A stretch of DNA of 60,000 nt from Membranipora membranacea (lineage: Eukaryota > Bryozoa > Gymnolaemata > Cheilostomatida > Membraniporidae): positions 20,090,001 to 20,150,000 of the forward strand of contig OU612068.1 in NCBI GenBank assembly GCA_914767715.1, written 5' to 3'. The notes under the pieces are model-generated. The model was not told the DNA's origin, did no database searches, and was given only the letters and a program-made list of their open reading frames with translations. The translations under genes were made by a program, and so were the position numbers. This document shows positions 48,101 to 59,650 of this stretch, piece by piece (position 1 is the first letter of the stretch; every line of letters starts with the position of its first letter).

Positions 48101-51100
48101 ATACCCAATACCTAGACATGATCAAGCACATCTCAAGAAAACAGCCTGACAATATTATCGTTGTTCCCAAAACCCATTTATGTTACCAAATATTCTTTCT
48201 CAAACTCTTATTTTTCTGCAAAAAATTTTTGGACGACGAGATATCTTGACACCAAGAGCTTTTCAATGGCATACAAAGCAGTATGAAAACTATAATTTTT
48301 ATTGCCGTCACTATACCCACCTTAAAACGCCTTTGCACTCAATATACTCCGGGTCATCAAAAACATCTCAAAATGGGAAAAACATTCTCAAAGTGGCAGC
48401 ATAAGTTCTCACCTGCAGCTGTTGATTGGCCGTATCAAGCTTAGTGTTGGTGGATTTAAGAGTATCCACCATCTCCTGTAATCTTCTCTCCGTATCACAC
48501 AACTTAGCTTCACTCGTATACAGCTACATATAACAATCACACCTAATCATATATCAACTGATTGTGTCAAAGATGAAGCTGAAACCGCTACACATGTTCA
48601 CGTACACAGATATTATCGTAAGATTACGCTGATGCCAGTCTCATGACAGTACCAAATTTTCCCATTGACTCATCATCATGCAAGGTAACTGAACAAGTCC
48701 TTCATCATCCATTTCAGGATGATAAAGTTTTCCTATAGACCAAAGTAAAGGAAAAGTTTCCACAAAATGTGGAAAAAACCGACAGGTAAAATGATCTAAC
48801 CTGACATAAAAACATATCTAACCTGACTCTTGCTGCTGGAGTAATCTTCCTTGAGACCATCTATGAGCTGTTTCTGCTCGTGACATTCTCTCTCGGTATC
48901 CTCGAGTCTTTTCTCGTACTCAGCGACCCGACCTCTGAGAGTAGATAACTCCAGCTGCTTACCGACCATCTCCTCTGTGAGGGTCTGCTGTTTGTCTCTA
49001 GTCGTCGACTCAAGCTGCTGCATACCGTTACTCACTCTATCCAGCTGTGTGGGGAGGGAGACAGAGATGGAGGACAGGTTATCATGGTCAATTTCTACTG
49101 TTGTAAGTTCAGATTGGCACAGCATTCATTAAATAATCATTGATGATTGGATAAAAACTGTCCATAACAACAAATTTTGAGAACCTCAATGCTCTAACTA
49201 CAAAATCTAAAATCAGTATTGTCTTCAGTCAATGAGTTAGTCATTGGAAAGATTAGGTTGATGGACCTAATGAAGCGGTCTGACTATCTTCCAATTATAA
49301 CAAAATAACAATTATTACTAACCTGATCAAGAGTAGAAACATGCTCATCTTGTAAAGATGTTAGCTCAGCCTCGAGGCGTGCTACCTGGGCTGCCAGCTG
49401 CGCCGACTCCAGATGACTTGAGTCGTAAGCTTTACGAGCCTTCTCCAACTCGGAGTTCAACTCGTCAATCTCATCCTCATATCTCCTCACCTAAATAAGA
49501 AAAAGTTGAAGACAAGGCCATAATAAGTATGAGAGGTTAGATAGAATTGGCTAACAGCTGTATCGGATTCAGAGGTGTGTGTTGTAATTTGAACAGAGAT
49601 GTATGACTATGAATAAATCATGTCAGGTACAGGTAGAAAAAAAACATTGCACAATATGAAGATAATTTACCTTATCATTTGTCATCTTCAGCTGATTTTC
49701 CACATCTTTTCTTTCTGAGCAAGCTTCCATAAGCTGAAACAAAATTAATCTTATCATAATACTATGATGTTTCTACACACATTGCAAATCGGCGATCCCT
49801 TCCTTATCTGAAACATCATGTATACGTTATGTTTATTAACAAGTCCGAAGTGCAATTGTGCAAGGTCAATAATTTTATCCAATGTCAATAGGTACATCTA
49901 TCAGTATGTAAGTCTTTGGTTTGGCCACAGCCTATTCCATACCTGACTCTCCACCTCACGTTTAGCTTCCTCCAGTCTGACCATCTCCTCTCTCACAGTT
50001 TTCACCTGGACATCTCTACGTGAAATCTCAATCTTCAGCATCTCCGTACGATCATACAGCTTCCTCTCCAGCTCATCACACTTACTGTTTACTTCTGATG
50101 CCTGTGGTGGAAAAATATATTAATATATTGTCATGGAAAACAATAAATGAGATAACAGTAGCAACATGCTAATAATTTCTTTGCTTATATATCATCCAAG
50201 TTGACTAACTTGTTTTTGTGAGAGGAGTGAAGGTATAATAATATATACCACCACACCTAGAACAAGTCACCTTGTCAACATATATATTTATGTGTTAGAT
50301 TGTCTGCCTCAAACAATGATAAAACGTGACGAGGTGTGTATAGGTGTGAAGGATGAGAATATGAGTAACATCAACTTCAAGTTTGTTTATTTTCACCGGG
50401 AGATGTTAGTTACCTGTTCATTGGCTGATTTGCTGTCTCGTTCTAACTTGACAATATTTTGTAAGTTAGCGGTATTTTCATCAGTCTTGAGTGAGAGTTC
50501 ACCGTGTAATGCGGTTATCTCCCTCTGCAAACTGTCAATCATCTGCTGCTTAGTCATCAACTAAAATTATTTTTGGTATGCTGAATGCGATAATAAATAT
50601 GTGAGCATATGCCAATGATGAGACAGGCAAATTAATGGATGAGGTGTCTTAATTCCAACTTCAGTTTGATTTTATCAAGGACCTGATGTGAAGTTGGTTT
50701 CATACAAGCATTCCATCCCTGGCAGTCTTGTTGGCCTCTCAGTGTCAAGAAGGATAAATAACATAATTCAGAGAGGAAGCACCAATAGATTTGTCTATGA
50801 AATATATCCATAAACATAAATATCAGAAAGTAAGCTATAATTAGGAGTTGCTTCCTCATAGAGCTTCAATGAGGGGACAACTCAACTATTGTTGCGTAAA
50901 ACAGTTAATTAAACCAATATTGAGTAACAAGACAGGAAGGACTTTACTTATCATAACTGACCTCCTGTTTCAGGGCATCTCGGTTGATCATCATGGCTGA
51001 CAATTCAGATTTGAGCCTCATAACATTGACTTCGAGCTCACTGATTGGACGAGAAGAATCAGTGGGTGTGGCCGACATAGATTGTGATGACTGAACTTGC

Positions 51101-54100
51101 ACCTAAACATTGATCATTGACCATGCAAAGTAAACTATAAAGCATCCATGCACTACTATAAGCCATTCTAACAATCACGATACATGCAAAGCGAAAGTAT
51201 TAAAATCTTACTGCCCATCTCCAATCTCTGGAAATCAAAACTTCAATTGTCTAATAAAAACCACATAAGCCTCAATGATTGAATGATCAAATACCAAAAT
51301 TTAAAAGCCCAGGTAGAATTAATCTCAAAGTCTATCCATGTTATCATTATGATAGATATAAACAGGTTTAGACTTAATCAAAATTCAATGTTTGAAAGAT
51401 ATAAGATATGAAGCCATGCAAATCACACACTAACCTATCACAAGACTACTAATTCTACCTACCGTGTCTAAGAGGTGATCATAGTCAGATCTTATAGCTC
51501 CTATCTCGGCCTGTAGCTGACTGATGGTTGCAGTTTTACGGGATAACTCAGCATTCAACTGATCTATCTTTGAGCTTTGCCTACAACAGATTAAGTTACA
51601 TGCAACATTACTATCCATGAGACAAAGATGTGCGACCATAGAACAACAGGCTACAGTTTGGATGCGCTATAAAATGCTATGATATGTGAATACGTGTATG
51701 GTTTAGCTTACCTAGCTCACTTTGAACCAAGGATTTACATACCTATCACATGCTGAAATAACCCAGCTTTGATTTTTAAAAAATATGAAGGTTTGGGTGA
51801 AGAACGTAACAAAGACAGGCAGGTGCCCAACTTGTTCTTAAGCTAATTAGACAAAAAGAGTGATACAGATATCAATCGGCTTGCAGAGAAAGAAAAGTTC
51901 TTAAACAAGGCAGAAAAAGCAAAATGTTAACTTTCTGAGGCAAGGTCAAAACAACAAGTTGTCCCTATGTATTACAGGAATTGTCTTAGTGGTTTGAGTG
52001 TGGGGTAGGTGAGGTTTTAGCATAGAAGACCTCAGACTACCATGGCCATAGAGTATAACATGGTCAGTGCTCGACATCGTCTACAATCAACAGCTTTGAA
52101 GCTGATTAGCTTTGGTAGATCTAATAACACAAACAACCACAATCTTCCCGCAATCTCCCAAATTATGAGAGTGTTAATATAATTTCACAGCGGATGTTCC
52201 AGATCCGGTTAGGTATGACATACTTCAAAGGTGTAGATTCACCAAACACCCTGTTGTAGTCGACTTGACGTAGCCTAAGACCTTCGAGTTGCCATTTACC
52301 AGTCCTTCGTGCCACGCTAATAACAGTCACCAAAGCATGCAGATCATGTTCCAGAGAGGACCGATTATCCTCGGCCTCATTATAACGAGACTCTAACCTC
52401 CTGTATCGCTCCTGTATGTCCTGAATGTGCAATACCAGAAACATTTTACACAACATCATAAATATTATGTATAACATGTCATAAATGCTTGAAACCCCAA
52501 AAGCGCCACTTTCACAGCCTTGGATCAAATTCATAATCCAAAGTCACATTACAATATTTATTACTGAGCGTAGACCATAACCTTAGAAAATATTCTCTGG
52601 CAAATCAGAGCGGATCTAATTAAAGTTTGATCCGAATTGTCTGCATTTGGAGTCGCTGTATTTCTACTGTTAGGTCACCAACTGTGAGAGGTGGAGCAAC
52701 TCCAGTCACAAATAAGTTCTTACTGTGATAATGCTCTCATGTTTCTTCTTGGCGAGAACTGCGTTCTGTAACTCTGACTCAAATCCTTTTGCCTTCTGGT
52801 TGCAGTCCTAAGGAACAACAAAATAAGGAACAAGATATAATGCAGGAGTCGGTGTAAATATTGTCAAGAGCAAAAAAATTGGTGTGGCAGGCCTAAGAAA
52901 GCCCATCTCTTGCAGGATGAGGTTGAAGGCTATGTGGGTCATTATGAGACATGAAAATCTGCATGGCAAAATATATTGATGATAACCATAAATGAGTCAT
53001 GTGGTTAGCTGCTTCCATATAATAAGCCAACCGAAACATCAGATCATGTCATCAGATTTCTTTGAAATAATTATGGCTTTTTTACAATGGCATATTGAAG
53101 CGCAAGGCCATGTAGCCCTCTATGGGACACAAAAAAAAAGACTTCCAGGCAGAAGAAAGCGATCAGCTCACCTTGGCAGTAGTGACAGCTTTGTTGAGCT
53201 TTCCTTCGAGGTTGACAACTCTATCATTGGCTTCTTTTTCCAACTGTTCTACTGTTTGGACTAACACTTCATTCTGCTCTCCTAAATCCCTTACATAGCT
53301 CTCATAGACCTTCACCTGGCCCTATAAATATAATCATGATAGGATATTTTCCGGAACAGCTACTAAGAGTTCAATTGCTCTACTAAGACAACTACTGCAA
53401 GTTTTTTATTTAGTTACAGAAATATTATTGACAGCAGACATCACAAACAACGATTCCCCTTAAAAATATGGAATTTATGGACTCACCGTTCTCTCTCCAT
53501 AACAGACACTACAACTTAGCCACCTGAGTTACACCAAACAATCAACAAAAACAACAAATGCCTACAGGTTGTCCAGTTTTGCTTTTTCGTGGCATCAACT
53601 GAAACTGATCACAGATCCGACTATCATCAACGCTGATAAAGATGCGACGGGCCATTCATCTGTCAAAAGCAAAGGTCTACACCAGAGAATAGAGGGAGTA
53701 GTTGTAGTCTGATATATAAAGCCTGGGTTGCCTTGATGAGGGGTCCTGTGTTCGACACTTACTACAATAATGTTAGCATGGCTTGAGGCTAAGCCCTGTT
53801 GTTCAAAAAGGGTCATTGTCATACATTCTTTAGAAGCCCCGTCGTTCAAAATAGAGTCAATGTCAACAGTTTATTAGAAGAGTCGAGAGGGATAAGAGTC
53901 TCTACTCCTCTTTATGTGGTGTTAAGCGATAAATCGATGAGTCAAACTATAAGCATTTGCTCCCATGTACAGCGTTACTCCTTGATAAGACGCAGGTATG
54001 AATCTCCAAACTTTATGCCTAATACACCGGTCACCATTGACCACAATCTGTGATGAAGTGAACATGTGCAATGCATTCACTACTATTCCAGGCATGCAAC

Positions 54101-54442
54101 AATTATTGATTGGATTGAATTTTGATCAATTTTCATGCTAAAATTCCCAAGTGCAGTGTATGATCCTTTCTTTCTTTGCACAGCATGATTTATCATATAC
54201 ACACATTGCATCAAGCAATGGCTTCCTCTGGTTAGACAATAAGTGCCTGAGTTAAGCAATCAGTAAATCAAGTTTCATCAAATCAATACCTCATAGTTTT
54301 GCAGTGATTGCTTCCACTCAGATTCAGTCGACTCATGGCCAGTGTTGAGTTTGTTCTTTAGTTTAGTTAATCTCCCCTCATAAAGCTTCTTAAACTCTCC
54401 CAATAGTCCTTGCATTCGATGGCTTGGAGCTTTGGAGGCCAT
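30171..54442 (-). CDS. Giant coiled-coil protein, 40 exons, about 2230 aa
   Basis: Almost entirely heptad coiled coil, as in rootletin, CEP250 or myosin-rod-like scaffold proteins; I cannot name the orthologue. Exons, 5' to 3': 54442-54290, 53321-53172, 52807-52724, 52420-52224, 51580-51463, 51102-50962, 50560-50414, 50101-49943, 49733-49671, 49490-49323, 49044-48823, 48523-48413, 47180-46902, 46609-46451, 46001-45834, 45359-45213, 44881-44798, 44328-44065, 43512-43345, 42913-42725, 42501-42349, 42034-41882, 41529-41404, 41111-41007, 40396-40166, 39747-39664, 39347-39180, 38867-38541, 38303-38220, 37978-37782, 37014-36876, 36608-36441, 36040-35621, 35309-35130, 34327-34083, 33822-33654, 33402-33332, 31405-31303, 30930-30772, 30410-30171. 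Phases close. The N-terminus MASKAPSHRMQGLLGEFKKL precedes the coil. A non-coil patch (TGKWQLEGLRL...YNRVFGE) lies near residue 180. The tail has SPSRTRSP-type repeats, likely kinase sites, then a final short coil. A cytoskeletal or centrosome/cilium scaffold role is inferred from architecture only. Confidence 0.85.
30504..30600. mobile_element. Short inverted-repeat element (MITE-like family 1, copy 1)
   Basis: A 97-bp palindromic unit is bounded by TTTGATC and GATCAA. Inverted arms contain CTGCATTTGGAGTTGCT and AGCAACTCCTATTCAGGCAA. Related copies lie at 52612-52712 and 59651-59746. Confidence 0.65.
31086..31293. repeat. Duplicated unit with internal 11-bp variable repeats
   Basis: Units at 31086-31162 and 31184-31293 share both ends. 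Internal ATGTCTGATAA-type 11-mers number two in the first and five in the second. It lies 10 bp inside the intron, past the donor of the exon at 31405-31303. Confidence 0.85.
31746..32149 (-). ncRNA. U1 snRNA sequence interrupted by a SINE
   Basis: The minus strand from 32149 begins ATACTTACCTGGCACAGGGG, the U1 5' end with an intact 5' splice-site recognition sequence ACTTACCTG (32147-32139). It runs to about 32096. U1 resumes at 31869-31746 with CATTGCACTTCGG (stem-loop II), CCCCAAATGTGGG (stem-loop III), Sm-type site AATTTTTGG at 31784-31776 and 3' stem-loop GCGTTCGCGC ending CCCCTG. Removing the insert and one duplication leaves 163 nt; human U1 is 164. It lies in a coiled-coil-gene intron on the same strand. 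I cannot identify a promoter element, so the original copy may have been a gene or a retro-copy. With the insert it cannot make normal U1. Confidence 0.92.
31855..32110 (-). mobile_element. U2-headed SINE inserted in the U1 sequence, with 15-bp target-site duplication
   Basis: The body, 31870-32095, begins (minus strand) CTTCTCGGCCTTTTGGCTAA and GATCAA, identical to U2 snRNA over this head. It ends AGCAAACAGCA. CTTCTTGGGGGATCT is repeated exactly at 31855-31869 and 32096-32110, and one copy of it restores continuous U1. The body is the same length, within 1-2 bp, as the copy at 13186-13410 and has very few differences from it. Confidence 0.93.
34480..34675 (-). repeat. Dispersed repeat, inverted partner of 25985-26172
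   Basis: In a coiled-coil-gene intron; reads as the reverse complement of 25985-26172. Confidence 0.7.
34835..34932. repeat. 44-bp tandem repeat, about 2.2 copies
   Basis: Units start at 34835, 34879 and 34923 (ATGCAAATTTGATAGCTGAA...). Only one base differs between the first two units. Confidence 0.9.
36185..36392 (+). mobile_element. MITE-like family 2, eroded copy
   Basis: Shares GGAAGGCACT, TTTCCACCAT, TAATTCATGC, CATGCAAAT and TTGGTCTTTGGGTAGTCTTT with the reverse complement of 40731-40947. The left terminal repeat is degraded. Confidence 0.65.
37196..37503. mobile_element. 308-bp fold-back element
   Basis: Arms at 37196-37274 and 37425-37503 are inverted copies over about 79 bp with few mismatches (TGAATGATGTAACCTCATTT ... 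AAATGAGGTTACATCATTCA). The middle is unique. It lies in a coiled-coil-gene intron; non-autonomous DNA transposon or fold-back class. Confidence 0.85.
40731..40947. mobile_element. MITE-like family 2, well preserved copy
   Basis: Terminal inverted repeats of about 45 bp: TTAAAGACTACCCAAAAACC on the left and GGTCTTTGGGTAATCTTTAA on the right. No ORF. It lies in the intron between exons 40396-40166 and 41111-41007. Confidence 0.8.
43863..44039. mobile_element. 177-bp pogo/Tigger-like MITE with TA duplication
   Basis: TA|CAGTGCACTCCACTTAATTC at the left and GAATTGAGAGGATTACACTG|TA at the right form imperfect terminal inverted repeats. The CAGTG...AATTC termini and the TA target duplication fit the pogo/Tigger group of Tc1/mariner. 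No transposase. Confidence 0.65.
46032..46119. repeat. Local tandem duplication
   Basis: GCAGCTGTTATTGGTTTCAA occurs twice, about 57 bp apart, in a coiled-coil-gene intron. Confidence 0.8.
46863..46882. repeat. (TA)n microsatellite
   Basis: About 10 TA units, just inside the intron downstream of the exon 47180-46902. Confidence 0.9.
47181..48412. other. Large intron of the coiled-coil gene
   Basis: The 1.2-kb intron between exons 48523-48413 and 47180-46902. I see no gene or recognisable element in it. Confidence 0.5.
52612..52712. mobile_element. MITE-like family 1, copy 2
   Basis: CTGCATTTGGAGTCGCTG and GGAGCAACTCC form the inverted arms, as at 30504-30600. It lies immediately past the donor of exon 52807-52724. 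Confidence 0.6.
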
Positions 54443-54652
54443 GTTGCAAGTATCAACAGTCTTGCTTTATGGCCATTTGCATTACATATCAATAAATCAA
54501 CAGGTTGACTGAGAATCAATGAAATGTAAGCAAAAAATGACAGCTTGTTGCCAAGTTAAATAATGCGCTAGTATGACGCTTATCACAAATTCACGTGGTT
54601 CGCGAGAATCAAAAAGGACTTTCCCAGTGACGTCAAGTATTGAGCCAGAAAC
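54443..54652. promoter_or_regulatory. 210-bp divergent promoter of the coiled-coil gene and DNAJC7
   Basis: The two start codons face away from each other across 210 bp. Within it lie CACGTG (54592-54597), TCGCGAGA (54600-54607) and a full CRE TGACGTCA (54628-54635). ATTTGCAT, an inverted octamer, lies near 54473. No TATA box is evident. TCGCGAGA and CRE motifs are common in bidirectional housekeeping promoters of animals; function here is inferred. Confidence 0.6.
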
Positions 54653-57600
54653 ATGGAGCAGGAAAAGATGGATGTAGATGTTCAGCCTGAAATCCCTTGT
54701 GTGGATGACGAGTAAGTTCATTTCAAGTGTATAATTTAGGTAAACTTAAACCATTTCATGGGATAAATATGTTCTGTAACACCTGAAGACATTTTTGATG
54801 GAGATATTGGTAGTTAAAAAGTTGATACATCACTTGTTGTTTATAGAATATACTAGAACAATTTTATATCCGGTTTCACTTTGAAGCCACAACAAATGCA
54901 CATGTACCTTTTGGCACATTGCCAATCACTGATTTATCTGGCAGCAAGTGAGAAAAATGAGTAGGGTGTCTTGCCTGGGATGACAAGCATTTTGGTGAAT
55001 TATGTCTCTTGACAATCAAAATCCACATGTATCAATTATGATGTGATGATGGCAAGGACGAAGTTATGATAGGAAAGAAGAATATTCCGGATGTCAGTTG
55101 AGTTGGCTCGTTTAGAGCATGTCTTCATCAATTCAGTGAATGGTTCAGCAGCAAGTTTGATGAAAAGTTTTGTCTAAACATTTACTGTAGTCCAATCACA
55201 ATATTCTCCTAATTTTCTCCGGCAATGTACAAATACAGATAGTTTCCTCATCTGAATGGTGAGCGTTTGTATTCCCCCAACCTATCCAAACTATGTTCAG
55301 AGCTCTGATGCGAATTATCTTTTCTACTATGAATCACTGCTTATAACAAGATGATAACTACACCTATGAACGCTGACTGCGATCTCTCAGAAAGATATCA
55401 TACAATACCCGCATCCTGCCTCGTTAATTAGCCTTGTCTGAATGCCTGGATGATTTATTTGTTCTCATTACCTATGCATTTTGAAGCAGCGTAAGTTAGA
55501 CAACATGGCTCTGTGTAGACCCAATGGCGTGGGAAGTACAAGGTAAGTAAGACAAGGAGCTCAAGATTATTTATAAGGCTGTCAGTCTTAGACCTCCAGG
55601 TCATTTGTAGCTTGACACCACAGAGCAACTCCTCGCTGATACAGTCAGTTTATATCTTTCTCACATCAGTTACATCATTTTCTCTGGTTACACAATGGTG
55701 AATCATTTTAGAAATAACGCAGAAAACCTAAAGAAAAATGGCAACGAATTATACAAACAGAAAAAATACAGAGAAGCATTGGATATGTACTCGGAAGCTA
55801 TTAGACTTTTACCAACATGTGCTGCATATTACGGAAATAGAAGCGCCACCTACATGATGCTCAATAAGTTTACAGACGCACTCGAAGACGCTAAACAGGC
55901 TACAACCATCGATAAAGAATTCACAAAGGTATGTTAATATCAACCTGGCATGGGCTTTACCCATGTTCCATTTTGTTCATAATTTGTGTAGGTACAGAAA
56001 ATTATTCTTCTTACAAAGTATGGGCTAATAAGAATAATATATTTGATACTAGTCCAGAGTACTCTGCGATACTGGACAGTGGACACTGAACTTGTACAAC
56101 CTGACATTATGACCTGATTGCTATTTGGTATGTCAGGTAGTTGACACCTATAATAACTTAATTTATGGATCATGGATTTTTCTAGATCACTGCATTAATT
56201 GTGTGGTAAAAATGTGTAATCACTCAGTTTGAATAAATCACAAGAAAATCCTATTTTGTGGTTGTGAAGCAAAATCTAGCTAACGAATAAAGTAACTGTA
56301 TTTCCTCTTTTATCAGGGTTACCAACGAGAAGGAAAATGCTTACTGGCACTTGGCAATGCGCTCGGAGCAATGCAGAGCTTTGACAAATGCTTAGTCATA
56401 GAACCAAACAACAAAACCTTCCAACAAGATGTAAGTACTCCCTTAGGATCTTACACTCCTAGCCTTGTTGTGTGCTACTGGTGTGGGGTGCAGTAAGCAG
56501 GGGTTAGAAGAGAAATCAACTAGAGCAGGCCTACCATGCCACTCAAAGTATACATAAATGGCTTTATACTTGCTGGTAGATCAGTTATTCAGTTATTCCC
56601 CGATAATATGGTGTGCAATAATCACCTAGTTATCTTAGCTCCAGTGATTGGCAAGAAATAACATCAGATAGTGTAATAAGAACACGATTTTATCATCTAG
56701 CTAGAATGCGCGGATACGTTACCCATAAATATATCATGGGATGTTATTTATATTCCTTCAGTACCGCCATCAGATTTTTAAGCTTTTTGAAGAGACATCC
56801 ATTGTCAACTGAGAAACTTCTAGAACGATGCCTCATTACTGTCTATACTGTGATGATATGAGCGGGCAAAGTTTTGTATTGTGACTACCACTACAAATAA
56901 TTATTACTAGCTCAAATTGCAATAGTGCGACCTCCTATAGTGACATCTATTTGCATAAAACCACTCATCTTCCTTGTGTAAACAGAAGCAATGTAGTATG
57001 TGGCATTTAAAATCAAACTAACTCCCACTTTCATGCTATACTAGTTAACATATGAGCAAAGAACCTCTTCTTTGCTACACCAGAGCAACTTATAACTTGT
57101 TTCCGTTAATTTGCAGAGAGACTTGGCTGTGAGGACGCGGAAGTTTGAAGATGAAGCACAGAGACATTACACTGGTGGTGATTTTAGGCGGGTAAGTTCA
57201 GCTAACTCAAGATGCTAAACGTGATTGCGAAACTCTAACCAGTCCTTTGATGATCAGACGTAGAATTTTACATAATTGTAATTGAACTGAGAGAGAAACA
57301 ATGTCATGTTCTGCGCAAATTTGACGTAGGGTATGACTTTGACTGATAAAAGGCTTATCTGTTTCAATGTAGGGAAATTTTTCTGGAATTTTGTGGCTGC
57401 ATAACCAATTGAAGGGGAACCCCATGGAGTGGAAATTTTGACTCCAAGCAGCCTAATTAATACCTTGTTATTCTATTGTGCCTGGTAATTATTCAATCCA
57501 GGTAATAATTATCCTGGCTTCTGTCCACAATTTTCCCGGGAATAATTATGAGACAATTTGTAGCCAGTTTCTCTGGTATTTATGCACTTTGTGTCTGTAA

Positions 57601-59502
57601 TAAGACTTTATAAGACTAGCGGTCTGATTTTGTTATACTGTGTCTACACTGCTGATGCAATGTTGCGTGTGATTTTCCATAACTACACAACACAGATTAT
57701 AAGGATATCCTTGGCTGACCCTGTGATAACTAGTATATAAGCTGTATCATTATCATCAACCAGCTGTACTGGCACGTGAACACGCATGGCTTTATCTAAA
57801 AACAAACTTTAGCCTGCATTTCTTCATGTATGGGCTGATGAGGTCAGGGATCACCTTGATTATAAGTAGCCAAGTTCTAAATCTTGATATAAGTTACTCA
57901 GAATAGAAGAATTACTAGAATAGGAGAAACAGTTACCTTCGTGTTTAACAGATGGAAAATATTGCCAAAATCAGTTGGCCCTATGATTTGTTGTACATTT
58001 TAGCTACACTATATGCCCACCCTACTAGGTACTCAGTGTACTAATAATTGTAGGTAGTGTTCCAGAACCTTCAGAGCCTGTTAGTTTTATAACCATGAGT
58101 CTGATCACAGCTGAGAATATGCAGCTTGTAATCCGTTATTAGTAGCATCTCCAGAATGATCTAGATCACAAAAGATGGTGTGGTTGACATCTTTTTTCTC
58201 TTACTATTTTTACAGGCTACATATTGTATGAACCAATGCCTGAAGGAAGCACCAAATGCTGTCAACTACAAACTTTTTAAAGCCGAATGTTTGGCGTTCA
58301 CAGCCAAATATGAGGAAGCGTCTGAAATCTCCAAGTAAGTTAACCAATACTGCCCAGACTCCAGGAGTCTGCTGGTCTCATTTTATTCCTAACCACAATG
58401 GTTTACCCCGGAGACAACATAAAACGATTCTTCTTGTCGTTCTATTCTGGAATTGATACAAGCTCTGAACACTCTTCCGTACTAAAAACGTAGAGAAAAG
58501 ATGCTCAGTGTGCTTCTCACTAATGGCCTTTCTGCGAACTTGGTTAAGAATTTCTCTGTCAAAAAGTTTGGGTGAATTCTGGGTATTTGATAGTTCTTGT
58601 TTTTGGAATTGCGCCGTTTTGTAATAGAAAAAAGTTACATAAAGTTCCATTACTGCCTTGAAGTGCTAACCACTGATTTTATTCCTCTCTTTTAGCTCAG
58701 TGTTAGCTCACGACAACACCAACGCTGATGGATTATTCGTTCGTGGATTAATTTTATACTATGAAGACAACATAGAAAAAGCTCAACAACACTTCAAGCA
58801 CGTCCTCAGAATGAATCCAGACCATGCGAAAGCCAAAGAAACTTGGAAAGTGAGTGTTGCTTTGACATTTGCTATGAAATGAACCGATCTGCTAAAAACC
58901 TGCTAAAAATTGGTCAATGCATTTTATTGAGTGCATTGAATTCATGCTTGCTGAGCCCTTATAACTTGAGAATATAAGGCCTCAAATCCCTTGTTGACAT
59001 GAGGGCTATACCAAAAAGTCTCAGAAATCAATGAGCAATCTCTAGCTAGTGCTGTTAGTTACTACTTGGCTCGTAAGCGCTAATTGTCAGACAGAATAGT
59101 TGTACTAATGAAAGAGACTATTGATTCAAAATTCTATCAACAAATTAATGACAACACAATCTAAAGCTTCATAAACTACCAAGCTACTTCATAAGGCCCT
59201 ACATACTTATTTGGTTCTTGTCTAGGGATGCTTTGTAATCAGCTCGAGGAGTAATTAAATAGTTGGTCTTGATTTCAACCATTTACCAGTTTGCTGGAAA
59301 TCGACATAAAAGCAACTCTGTGTTTATTCTCTTACAGAAATCGAAAGTCTTGCTACAGAAGAAAGAGGAAGGAAACAGCGCATTCAAATCAGGCGATTAT
59401 CAAGCTGCCTTTGATTTATATACATCAGCATTAGAAATAGACCCTCATAATAAACTTACCAATGCTAAAATATACAATAACCGTGCCACAGTCAATGCCA
59501 AG
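54653..59502 (+). CDS. DNAJC7: DNAJC7 (TPR2) cochaperone, N-terminal 301 residues; gene continues past the window
   Basis: A cytosolic J-domain cochaperone that handles client transfer between Hsp70 and Hsp90. Exons: 54653-54711, 55712-55928, 56317-56430, 57117-57191, 58216-58334, 58696-58849, 59338-59502; all phases close. The protein starts [20 protein letters not shown] and then shows TPR units at about residues 23-54, 57-87, 91-122, 131-168, 170-200, 204-235, 247-282 and 287 onward. Near-identity to human DNAJC7 is seen at [39 protein letters not shown] and the NNRATVNAK stretch. The remaining TPR sequence and the J domain with its HPD motif must lie downstream. The last exon seen ends with a clean AAG|GTAAGT donor. 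Alternative first exon: see 55505. Confidence 0.95.
55505..55542 (+). other. Candidate alternative first exon of DNAJC7
   Basis: CAACATGGCT opens a 38-nt frame ([12 protein letters not shown] plus AG) ending at a strong GTAAGT donor. It ends in phase 2, the phase the acceptor at 55712 needs, so it would replace the MEQEK N-terminus. An in-frame ATG at 55695 just before that acceptor is a third possible start. Confidence 0.4.
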
Positions 59503-59650
59503 GTAAGTTACAAACTACTTGATAGATAGACAGCTGTTTGTTTGATTGATTATAGATGCTAATTACTGTAATATATTGGGCAATCACATCGAATTCTTCT
59601 ATGCAGTACCTGGTATTATAAAATAAAACAATCATGAAAGCGTTTCATTA

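Noticed and set aside
30171-54442. Naming the rod protein rootletin, CEP250 or a myosin
   Set aside because: Coiled-coil composition alone gives false matches. No motor, FERM or rootletin-specific segment is visible.
57480-57560. A regulatory palindrome (CCTGGTAATTATT / AATAATTATCCTGG)
   Set aside because: Short AT-rich inverted repeats in a DNAJC7 intron with no further support.
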